33,036 nucleotides of DNA from an uncultured Pseudomonadota bacterium (GTDB lineage: Bacteria; Pseudomonadota; Alphaproteobacteria; RF32; CAG-239). Each line of letters starts with the position of its first letter. Within the stretch, counting starts at the first letter, position 1. The notes below the pieces were generated by a model. It had not been told where the DNA came from. It saw only the letters and a list, made by a program, of their open reading frames with translations, and made no database searches. The stretch is taken from positions 1 to 33,036 of the forward strand of contig CASFMW010000022.1 in the NCBI GenBank assembly GCA_949295935.1, written 5' to 3'. The position numbers were made by a program, and so were the translations under genes. Below, one piece after another: positions 1 to 6,690 of this stretch.

Positions 1-73
1 ACAAAATGCCGCGGTTAACCCCGCCTTCGGTCGTGAGATAAACATAATACTTCTCCCAGTAGTTTGCCTTCAC
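1..73 (-). CDS. Possible 5' end of an unidentified gene, cut by the window edge
   Basis: A minus-strand frame opening with GTG at 73 is open to the window edge and reads like protein, with a tyrosine-rich start containing YYVYLTT and then GGVNRGIL. An in-frame stop lies five codons before the GTG, so the start cannot be much further out. The KYYVYL...GIL pattern faintly resembles the first strand of GIY-YIG nuclease domains, but only 24 codons are visible, so this is a guess. A competing start is an ATG at 45 in another frame, which has a better ribosome binding site (GGGAG). No Shine-Dalgarno is seen before the GTG. Confidence 0.3.
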   Translation of the reverse strand, partial: MKANYWEKYYVYLTTEGGVNRGIL

Positions 74-143
74 GACTCTAATATATCATATTTTTGCTAG
101 TCTTTCAAGACTGTTTTTATTTTAAGGCGGGAGTGTGGTGAAA

Positions 144-175
144 AAAAACAGCTTATCGGTTGATAAGCTGTTTTT
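144..175 (-). terminator. Intrinsic terminator of typA
   Basis: A 9-bp perfect stem (149-157 with 162-170, loop 158-161) is extended by A:T pairs. On the minus strand it is followed by a run of U residues (complement of the A run 141-148). It lies just beyond the typA stop codon. Confidence 0.85.
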
Positions 176-190
176 GAGGTTGAATAAAAT

Positions 191-2014
191 TTATTCAATA
201 ATTTCCGGTTTTGCTCTCTTACGGGCAATCGGGTCTAATATGCGTTTTCTTAAACGCAGGCTTTTCGGTGTAACCTCCAAGAGTTCGTCTTCTTGAATAT
301 AAGACAAACCTTGTTCCAAACTCAGTTTGCGTGGCGGAATTAGGTCAATCGCCTCATCTTTTCCGGCGGCGCGGATGTTGGTCAACTGTTTGGTCTTGGT
401 GGGGTTAACCTCAATGTCATTAGGTTTGGTGTGTTCACCGATAATCATGCCGGTATAAACCGGAACATTGGCATCAATAAACATCGGGCCGCGGTCTTGC
501 AGTTTCCACAAAGAATAAGCAACTGCCGTTCCGCCTTCTGAAGAAATCAGAACACCATTACGGCGGCCTTCAATTTCTCCTTTGTAAGGTTCGTAATCCT
601 TAAACAAGCGGTTCATGACACCGGTTCCTCTGGTGTCGGTCAAAAATTCGGAGTGATAACCGATTAAGCCGCGTGACGGTGCATTAAATATCAGGCGAAC
701 TTTGTTGCCGAGCTGAGACGGAATCATCTCAACGAGTTCGGCTTTGCGGCGGCCGAGTTTTTCAACCACAGCGCCTGAAAATTCTTCATCAACATCAACG
801 ACAACTTCTTCAATCGGTTCAAGCAACTGGCCGTTTTTGTCACGCTTCATCAAAACACGCGGACGTGAAATCGACAGTTCAAAGCCTTCACGGCGCATGG
901 TTTCAATCAAAACGCCGAGCTGTAATTCGCCACGACCGGCAACTTCAAACGAATCACTTGATGAAGTGCGTGAAATCTTCAAAGCAATGTTGCCTTCGGC
1001 TTCTTTTTCTAATCTGTCCCAAATTACACGTGAGGTTACTTTGTCTCCCTCACGGCCGGCTAACGGCGAATCATTAACCGAGAAGGTCATAGCCAAGGTC
1101 GGTGGGTCAATCGGTTGAGCGTGAATGGCCTCAGTAACTTCCAGTGCACAAATCGTGTCAGCAACCGTGCCTTTAACAATACCGGCTATGGCAACGATAT
1201 CTCCGGCGTGAGCTTCTTCCAAAGCAACGCGGTTTAAGCCGCGATAAGCCAAAATCTTGGCAACTCTGGTGCGTTCAACTTCTTCGCCTTTGCCGTTCAA
1301 AACCTTTACTGTGTCATTGACTTTCAAATTTCCAGAATGAATCTTGCCGGTTAAAATGCGGCCGATAAATTTGTCAGCTTCCAAAGTTGTGGCTAACATA
1401 GAAAATGGTTTATCAGGTTCGCAAACCGGTTCAGGAACATAACTGCAAATCAGCTCAAACAGCGGGGTTAAGTCTTTTTTCTCATCGCTTAATTCTTTAA
1501 CAGCCCAGCCGTTGCGTCCTGATGCATACAAAACCGGAAAGTCAAGTTGTTTGTCATTTGCATTCAAACTAACGAACAGGTCAAATATCTCGTCCAAAAC
1601 TTCATCAGGGCGAGCATCCGGTTTATCTGCCTTATTAATAACAACAATAGGGCAGAGGCCGATTTTTAAAGCCTTACCTAATACAAATTTGGTTTGCGGC
1701 ATTGGGCCTTCGGAGGAATCGACCAGCAAAACAACGCCGTCTACCATAGACAAGATACGTTCAACTTCTCCGCCGAAATCTGCGTGACCGGGGGTGTCAA
1801 CAATATTAATTCTTGTGCCTTTCCACTCAATAGAAGTGCATTTTGAAAGAATTGTGATTCCTCTTTCTCTTTCGAGTTCATTACTGTCCATAACGCAAGT
1901 TTCAACTTTTTGGTTGTCTCTGAACGTGCCGCTCTGTTTTAAGAGGCCGTCAACCATTGTTGTTTTGCCGTGGTCAACGTGAGCTATTATGGCAATATTT
2001 CTCATTTTCATCAT
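191..2014 (-). CDS. typA: Ribosome-associated GTPase TypA/BipA
   Basis: TypA (BipA) is a translational GTPase that binds the ribosome at the EF-G site and acts in 50S assembly and in stress and low-temperature adaptation. The G motifs are all present: G1 AHVDHGKTT (11-19), G2 RGITI (51-55), G3 DTPGH (73-77) and G4 NKAD (127-130). EF-G-like domains II, III and V and the TypA-specific C-terminal domain follow. Its 607 residues match the usual family length. Three methionines (residues 1, 2 and 4) sit close together; a GGGAAG ribosome binding site 7-10 nt upstream fits the first or second. The gene stands alone, with its own terminator downstream. It differs from lepA, also in this window, by its C-terminal domain. 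Confidence 0.97.
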   Translation of the reverse strand: MMKMRNIAIIAHVDHGKTTMVDGLLKQSGTFRDNQKVETCVMDSNELERERGITILSKCTSIEWKGTRINIVDTPGHADFGGEVERILSMVDGVVLLVDSSEGPMPQTKFVLGKALKIGLCPIVVINKADKPDARPDEVLDEIFDLFVSLNANDKQLDFPVLYASGRNGWAVKELSDEKKDLTPLFELICSYVPEPVCEPDKPFSMLATTLEADKFIGRILTGKIHSGNLKVNDTVKVLNGKGEEVERTRVAKILAYRGLNRVALEEAHAGDIVAIAGIVKGTVADTICALEVTEAIHAQPIDPPTLAMTFSVNDSPLAGREGDKVTSRVIWDRLEKEAEGNIALKISRTSSSDSFEVAGRGELQLGVLIETMRREGFELSISRPRVLMKRDKNGQLLEPIEEVVVDVDEEFSGAVVEKLGRRKAELVEMIPSQLGNKVRLIFNAPSRGLIGYHSEFLTDTRGTGVMNRLFKDYEPYKGEIEGRRNGVLISSEGGTAVAYSLWKLQDRGPMFIDANVPVYTGMIIGEHTKPNDIEVNPTKTKQLTNIRAAGKDEAIDLIPPRKLSLEQGLSYIQEDELLEVTPKSLRLRKRILDPIARKRAKPEIIE

Positions 2015-2044
2015 TTGTTTTCTTCCCTAAATGGTCGTCATGAT

Positions 2045-2081
2045 TGTAAATTTAAGTTCTCGTTCCGAATTTAGATTTACA
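2045..2081. repeat. 15-bp inverted repeat in the typA upstream region
   Basis: The arms 2045-2059 and 2067-2081 are separated by 7 nt. In RNA from the plus strand all 15 positions pair, two as G-U wobbles; from the minus strand those two would be A-C mismatches. No U run follows, so it is not a standard terminator. It lies about 30-70 bp upstream of the typA start and could be a leader structure, an operator or a decayed element. Confidence 0.5.
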
Positions 2082-2252
2082 GAATTCTGCAAAAAATCAT
2101 AACAACAACTATCCCAGAAATCATTTTATTTCTAAGTTGCCCTTACAATATCAATTTAATTTTATTTTTCAAGAAAATTTATGAAAATTAATCGCTTTTT
2201 AATTTTTTATCGTCATTCTGTTCTCAGATAACTTATAATTATTCCTATAACT

Positions 2253-2537
2253 ATGGCAACACTTATTATTCTTCTCGTTTGCGGAGTCTTGTTGCAAGTA
2301 TTGTGTCGCATTTTTTCCGCATCTTTGAATTTCAAGTTGGTTGTCGCTCTTAAAATAATTGCTTATGCTTTGGTTATTTTTTCGGCAGTCATTCTTGTTT
2401 TTCAGAATCCGCAGGTCTTTAAAGAATTTCAAGGCTATGTGTGTGCTTGCATGGTGGCTCTTTTTTTACCATGGATTATCGATAATTTCTTGGGCATGGT
2501 GTTTGATTCTCCATGCAAAAAAATTATTATGCACTAA
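2253..2537 (+). CDS. Small hydrophobic integral membrane protein, unknown function
   Basis: This 94-residue protein is dominated by hydrophobic stretches, with likely membrane segments near residues 1-21, 28-49 and 62-84 and short polar links between them. I do not recognise a family. The start has no clear Shine-Dalgarno sequence, so the exact initiation codon is uncertain. The strongest support is the 20-bp terminator that begins at its stop codon, which implies a real transcription unit ends here. It is divergent from typA across about 240 bp. A small membrane protein conserved only in close relatives is the likeliest reading; a chance ORF cannot be excluded. Confidence 0.55.
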   Translation: MATLIILLVCGVLLQVLCRIFSASLNFKLVVALKIIAYALVIFSAVILVFQNPQVFKEFQGYVCACMVALFLPWIIDNFLGMVFDSPCKKIIMH

Positions 2538-2587
2538 AAGCAAAGGCTTAATTTCTTATTTGTCTGAAATTAAGCCTTTGCTTTTTT
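2536..2587 (+). terminator. Strong intrinsic terminator after the small membrane protein
   Basis: A perfect 20-bp stem (2536-2555 with 2566-2585) with a 10-nt loop is followed by a U run (2582-2587). It overlaps the last bases of the stop codon of the upstream ORF. Confidence 0.9.
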
Positions 2588-2722
2588 GTTTTGTCGATTC
2601 TATTTGAAAATGTTCAAAAACAAAGAGTTATATTAATTTTTGCTAATATTTTATAATAATTTGAATCTCCTTAAGATTTTGTGTATATTTATTTGAGATG
2701 GTCAAATTTTGTCAAAAACCTG

Positions 2723-2751
2723 TTTACTTTTTCTTAAATTTATGTTATTAA
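2723..2751 (+). promoter_or_regulatory. Candidate sigma-70 promoter of the structured RNA
   Basis: TTTACT (2723-2728) and TATTAA (2746-2751) are separated by 17 nt in very AT-rich DNA, just before the first hairpin at 2761. The region 2589-2722 is AT-rich and otherwise shows nothing recognisable. Confidence 0.35.
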
Positions 2752-2757
2752 TATAGC

Positions 2758-3025
2758 TATACCGCAGAAATGGTTGTTTTTGCGGTAGTACCTGAGAAGG
2801 TACGGAGCTGTCGAAAGCTCTTTATATGATGCGGTGTTGGATATACATCGTTAAAGTATTATATATCCCCTCGATTATGTGACGCGTCCATGGTCGGGGA
2901 GCCTTAGACATATGTTCAGAAGAGAACTGGAACTTTATGTTTTGTTGTGCTTTAAAAGTCTAAGGAATCATTTCATCATATGTGATTTTCGAACTCTCCG
3001 ACCACCTTCTTATGGTGGTTTTTTT
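2758..3025 (+). ncRNA. Structured RNA of about 270 nt, independent small RNA or attenuating leader
   Basis: The stretch holds a dense series of helices. They are: 10 bp (2761-2770 with 2777-2786, one G-U); GTACC/GGTAC (2788-2792, 2799-2803); GAGCT/AGCTC (2805-2809, 2816-2820); a helix GATGCG/CGCGTC (2828-2833, 2883-2888) enclosing GGATATA/TATATCC (2839-2845, 2862-2868); and a 10-bp helix (2892-2901 with 2994-3003) enclosing CCTTAGAC/GTCTAAGG. It ends in an intrinsic terminator. No good ORF occupies it. It lacks the signatures of RNase P RNA, SRP RNA and tmRNA; a divergent 6S RNA is possible but not shown. Bases 3001-3003 belong both to the last helix and to the terminator stem, as in riboswitch platforms. 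Confidence 0.6.
3001..3025 (+). terminator. Intrinsic terminator just upstream of the orphan gene
   Basis: The stem ACCACC/GGTGGT (3001-3006 with 3014-3019, 7-nt loop) is followed by a U run to 3025. It ends 26 nt before the ATG at 3052, and the ribosome binding site lies between them. It can close the small RNA, or act as a conditional terminator in the leader of the 672-residue gene. Confidence 0.8.
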
Positions 3026-3051
3026 GGCCGTGCATAAAAAGGAGAGAAACG

Positions 3052-5070
3052 ATGAGTACACAAGAAGAAAAAGAATTACTTCAGAAGGCTTTGGAATTAT
3101 ATAGTGCTGAAAGTGAAAATCCACGAGGTTCTTACCATAGAGCTATATGGGACATCAGAAAACTTGGAGAACATCTTTATCAATATAATACAGGTTATGA
3201 ATATAAAGATGGTTCGCTAAAAGATAAGAGTTGTAATATTGCATGGTTTGAAAAAGGTAAACTTACCCAATTAGAAACAAGACCTTTTAATGTAGGTTTC
3301 GATGAGATTTATATAGATATGGGTAACAATGTTTATGCTAGTGCATATGAGGGTTCATCTTTTCCCAAGCGTGGTCAATTGGTACATATAACGTCTAAAG
3401 GAATAGAAACTATAAAACGAGATTTAACCAATTTGTCGGAAGAAGATTTCTTAAGATTATATGAGGAACTGGCTAATAGTCGTGAATATGAAGATATGGT
3501 AAAAGAGAGAACATTTGATTTCAGTGGAAAATGGGGTGATTCTGTAAAATTATTGCCACAACGCTTAGCTAAGCAAAAAGAGCTTTTGGACGATAATGAT
3601 AATTATTATTGGTATTTGCGTCCTACACAGAAAGATAAAAGCGAACTTATCAAAATTATTAACAAAAGTTTTGGTGAATCAACGTTTGATGAAAGTCATT
3701 TGGAAGATTTTAAAGGAAAATCTCTGCAAGATATAAAAATTTCAGAACAACAAGCAGAATTAGCCGCAGAAGCTTATGGTTCTTCACATCTTTCAGGTTT
3801 GCTTCAAGTTGCTGTTGAAGCTCCAAAGACGCCGGCAGTTGAATTAATTGCTAATAAGTATCGTGAACATTATAAATCTGAACTTGTTAATGGGATTATT
3901 GACAGAGCGGATGAAATTGTAAAACTTCCGTATAAGCAAATGTTTTTCAACCAGCTTAATGGAGATAATGCAAATGCGCCAGAAGCAAATTTCTTAGATG
4001 AATTTACAGACAGAATTAGAAGTCTGGCTATGAATAAATATGGACAAGAAGATTGGTACACAAGCATTTCCGAAGCTGCAAAAGATCCGGAATTTATGAA
4101 AGATACGGATAACGTATGGAATAAAATGTTTGAAGATGTTGATAAATATGCTGTTTATAAGCCTAATAGTCATAATAATGCCTATATTCGTCAGCTGTTT
4201 CCGAAAAAAGTAATCCAATTGCATAAATATGTAACGCAGCAAAAAGCGAATAATTTTTATCAAGTTTTAGATGATACTATAAAGTATTATCAACAAGTTG
4301 GAAAAATGGAAAGGACAATACAAGAATATAATAAAGATAATGAAACATATCTTCATGGTAATTTACATTTTGATTTGGTAGATGCCGGAATAGAGAGTAA
4401 AAGAGATGCAAAACGCTGTTTAGATATCTGGGTTGCTTCAAATGAACGTCCTGATGCATATGGGTCACCGTACAATGAATACAGTATAAAAGAAATTGCT
4501 GCGATATCTAAAAGTAAGGTTATGCAAGATTGGATGTATCCGGTAATGATGGATGCAATTGAAAAGGGCGGTTTAACCTTATCTGAAGGACGTATGCCGA
4601 GCGAAAGAACTTTATTTGATTGCTGCAAAGCATGGAAAATTAATCCTGCAATGCCTCAAAGATTAGCTAAATTCGTCGGAACTCATAGCTTACGAGGAAG
4701 AATGCTTGCTGGCTCAATCTTCGCAATGATGAGTAAGGAAGGAAATACTACGGAACAAGAATGGAGAGATAATAAAAATTTGCATGAAAAATTTTATGAA
4801 GAATTATCTCGAGCTGAAAAGATGTCTATAACAAAAGCTTTTAAGCAATATCTTCCGAATTCGGCTATTAATCGTAAACGTTTTGTTGGTATGGCAATGG
4901 AAGAAAGAGGGATAGAAAATACTCCCGAAAACTTTAAGAAATTGTATGGAGAGTTACGTAAAGAAGGAATCTTTGATACAATGCTTGCCAAGCCAACAAA
5001 GGAGAAAACAGAATTTTCATCACGGTTAATGGTTGAAGCGGCAAGAAGAAAATTTGGTAAAAGTAAATAA
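3052..5070 (+). CDS. Orphan 672-residue protein, unknown function
   Basis: I do not recognise this protein. It is soluble-looking, rich in Lys, Glu, Asn and Tyr, with no signal peptide or membrane segment, and appears mostly helical after about residue 180. The N-terminal part (about 40-145) looks more like mixed beta structure. The start is supported by AAGGAGAG 8 nt before the ATG. A terminator closes the gene at 5121-5157, so it is a single-gene unit. Codon use differs from its neighbours: AGA and ATA are common here but scarce in htpG or groEL, and the gene is visibly more AT-rich, suggesting transfer or a lineage-specific accessory gene. No transposase, nuclease or phage motif was found. 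The structured RNA upstream may control it or be an unrelated neighbour. Confidence 0.85.
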   Translation: MSTQEEKELLQKALELYSAESENPRGSYHRAIWDIRKLGEHLYQYNTGYEYKDGSLKDKSCNIAWFEKGKLTQLETRPFNVGFDEIYIDMGNNVYASAYEGSSFPKRGQLVHITSKGIETIKRDLTNLSEEDFLRLYEELANSREYEDMVKERTFDFSGKWGDSVKLLPQRLAKQKELLDDNDNYYWYLRPTQKDKSELIKIINKSFGESTFDESHLEDFKGKSLQDIKISEQQAELAAEAYGSSHLSGLLQVAVEAPKTPAVELIANKYREHYKSELVNGIIDRADEIVKLPYKQMFFNQLNGDNANAPEANFLDEFTDRIRSLAMNKYGQEDWYTSISEAAKDPEFMKDTDNVWNKMFEDVDKYAVYKPNSHNNAYIRQLFPKKVIQLHKYVTQQKANNFYQVLDDTIKYYQQVGKMERTIQEYNKDNETYLHGNLHFDLVDAGIESKRDAKRCLDIWVASNERPDAYGSPYNEYSIKEIAAISKSKVMQDWMYPVMMDAIEKGGLTLSEGRMPSERTLFDCCKAWKINPAMPQRLAKFVGTHSLRGRMLAGSIFAMMSKEGNTTEQEWRDNKNLHEKFYEELSRAEKMSITKAFKQYLPNSAINRKRFVGMAMEERGIENTPENFKKLYGELRKEGIFDTMLAKPTKEKTEFSSRLMVEAARRKFGKSK

Positions 5071-5120
5071 TGCTTTTAGATAAGTGTTTTATATGCGATG
5101 GAACACTTACTGTGTATAGA

Positions 5121-5157
5121 ACAAAAGCCTCGTTAAAACGAGGCTTTTGTTTTTTTT
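5121..5157 (+). terminator. Intrinsic terminator of the orphan gene
   Basis: A 14-bp perfect stem (5121-5134 with 5137-5150) is followed by seven U residues. It lies between the convergent orphan and adenosine kinase genes. The U run favours the plus strand, though the stem may also slow minus-strand transcription. Confidence 0.9.
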
Positions 5158-5161
5158 CTTC

Positions 5162-6187
5162 TTAAAGGGTTTTGCCGTATTTAACCAGATTGGTGCGGAC
5201 GTAGCCTCTTAATGAGGTTTCAGGTCTTGCGCCGTAGTGGCTGATGATTTCAGCCGCGGCGAGGCTGCCTATCATTGCGCAAGTGCCGATGCTGCGGCCG
5301 TTTATCAGGCCATATAAAAATCCGGCAGCGTATAGATCGCCGGCGCCGGTGGTGTCAACTACGTTTTCAACCGTTTCTGACTCGACAAAGGTTTTGACGC
5401 GGCCGCTGACAACAACCGATCCCTTAATATTGCGGGTGATGGCGGCGATGTCGACCATCGGTTTAATCAAATCAAGGTTATGTTCAAAGTCGTCGCTTTC
5501 AAACAGCGAATTTAATTCGTCTTCGTTGCCGAACAAAATATCAACGTGATTTTTGATTAAATCCAAAAATTCTTCACGGTGGCGTTCAACGCAAGACTTA
5601 TCAGACAGGCTGAATACAAAGTCACGATTATTGGTATGGGCAATTTCTGCGGCCTTCAAAATGGCTTCTTTGGCGCTTTCTTCTTCCCACAAATAGCCTT
5701 CAACATAAGTCATGCGCGCGCTTTTGATAATCTCTTCATCAATGTCTTCGAGGCTCAAATGAGTTGAAGCTCCAAGGTAGGTAAACATTGAGCGTTCAGC
5801 ATCAGGGGTGACCAAAACAATACTGCGGCCGGTTGATGGACCTTGTGTCAACGGCTTGGTGAAAAAGTCTATGCCGGTGGCGCCGATGTCGCGGCTGAAT
5901 GATTGTCCCAAAGCGTCATCATGAACCTTGCCGATGAAGGCACAGGCCAAGCCTAAAGATGCCATGCCGGCAACAGTGTTTGCTGCTGATCCGCCTGAAA
6001 CCTCTCTTTGTGGAATAATGTCTTGATAAATTTTTCCGGCAGACAATGCATCAAGCAAGACCATGCCGCCTTTGGGTAAATTTCTTTCGCTCAAAAAGCC
6101 GTTGCCGACCTTGGCCATTACATCAACAATGGCGTTTCCGATGCCGACAACATCATAATAAGTTGCATTTGCGCTTTTGGGAGTCAT
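5162..6187 (-). CDS. PfkB-family carbohydrate/nucleoside kinase, likely adenosine kinase
   Basis: This is a ribokinase-fold kinase, probably phosphorylating adenosine to AMP with ATP in the cytosol. The N-terminal VVGIGNAIVDV strand, the GGSAANT motif (PfkB signature 1 region) and the signature 2 motif DTTGAGD (278-284), whose last Asp is the catalytic base, are all visible. At 341 residues it has the length of the proteins annotated as adenosine kinase in alphaproteobacteria. Substrate choice within PfkB cannot be read with certainty, so another sugar or nucleoside kinase is possible. AGAGGA 5 nt before the ATG supports the start. It would feed AMP salvage, complementing the phosphorolytic operon at 21459-26678. 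Confidence 0.88.
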   Translation of the reverse strand: MTPKSANATYYDVVGIGNAIVDVMAKVGNGFLSERNLPKGGMVLLDALSAGKIYQDIIPQREVSGGSAANTVAGMASLGLACAFIGKVHDDALGQSFSRDIGATGIDFFTKPLTQGPSTGRSIVLVTPDAERSMFTYLGASTHLSLEDIDEEIIKSARMTYVEGYLWEEESAKEAILKAAEIAHTNNRDFVFSLSDKSCVERHREEFLDLIKNHVDILFGNEDELNSLFESDDFEHNLDLIKPMVDIAAITRNIKGSVVVSGRVKTFVESETVENVVDTTGAGDLYAAGFLYGLINGRSIGTCAMIGSLAAAEIISHYGARPETSLRGYVRTNLVKYGKTL

Positions 6188-6251
6188 ATTATCCTCTTTT
6201 GTTATTTGTTTTCGCTTAGTCTTAATCTAATACAAAAAACTTTTTTTGCAA

Positions 6252-6280
6252 TAAAAAAACCTTCGCTTGCACGAAGGTTT
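6252..6280 (-). terminator. Intrinsic terminator of the ferredoxin gene
   Basis: The stem AAACCTTCG/CGAAGGTTT (6257-6265 with 6272-6280, 6-nt loop) has a U run on the minus strand, just after the ferredoxin stop codon. Confidence 0.85.
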
Positions 6281-6298
6281 CTGTTGTTTTGCTAAAAA

Positions 6299-6538
6299 TT
6301 ATTCATTAGCACCCGGCCATTCTTTGGCTTTTTCAGCGTTGAATTTTACAAATTCAGGATCAGCATCATCTTCGGTGCTGATTGCGCCTTGCGGGCATTC
6401 AGAAATGCAAACACCGCATTCAATACAGGTATCCGGATCAATAACCATTTGGCTCTCGCCTTCGTGGAAAGCATCAACCGGACATACAGAAACGCAAGCG
6501 CGGCATTTAATGCAGGAATCGTTAACAACAGAAGCCAT
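6299..6538 (-). CDS. FdxA-like ferredoxin with two 4Fe-4S motifs
   Basis: This is a small cytosolic electron carrier. The first cluster motif is CIKCRACVSVCPVD and the second CIECGVCISECPQG; both have the CxxCxxCxxxCP spacing of [4Fe-4S] clusters. The overall layout, including the acidic tail ending near KEWPGANE, resembles the 7Fe FdxA family (CIKC...CPVD, then a WP tail). However, the extra residues that make a [3Fe-4S] site in classic FdxA are absent, so two [4Fe-4S] clusters are expected. The start at 6538 (MASVV) is chosen over an in-frame ATG at 6553 because GAGGAG lies 8 nt upstream of it, giving 79 residues. It stands alone between its terminator and the divergent htpG. Confidence 0.92.
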   Translation of the reverse strand: MASVVNDSCIKCRACVSVCPVDAFHEGESQMVIDPDTCIECGVCISECPQGAISTEDDADPEFVKFNAEKAKEWPGANE

Positions 6539-6627
6539 TTTTTTTCTCCTCATCTATTTGTTGGCATTCAATTCTTTCTTTCAATTAAACCATATTGTTT
6601 TTAAAATCAAGTATTTTATTTCGGAGG

Positions 6628-6658
6628 GTTGCGTTTTGGCTTTTGACTCCCCATATAT
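6628..6658 (+). promoter_or_regulatory. Candidate heat-shock (RpoH) promoter of htpG
   Basis: CCCCATATA (6649-6657) closely matches the sigma-32 -10 element. A GTTGCG -35-like element (6628-6633) lies 15 nt upstream, with htpG starting about 34 bp downstream. The -35 match is partial; the gene's identity adds support. Confidence 0.5.
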
Positions 6659-6690
6659 ATGACAGATAAAATTTATATAAGGAGTTCATT

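Noticed and set aside
2788-2810. TPP riboswitch because of CTGAGA
   Set aside because: Only this hexamer fits. The other conserved THI-box parts are absent, and the hexamer lies in a small GTACC/GGTAC hairpin.
2892-3006. tmRNA or tRNA-like end
   Set aside because: TTCGAA followed by CCGACCACC looks T-arm-like, but the T stem does not pair, no 3' CCA is formed and no tag reading frame is seen.
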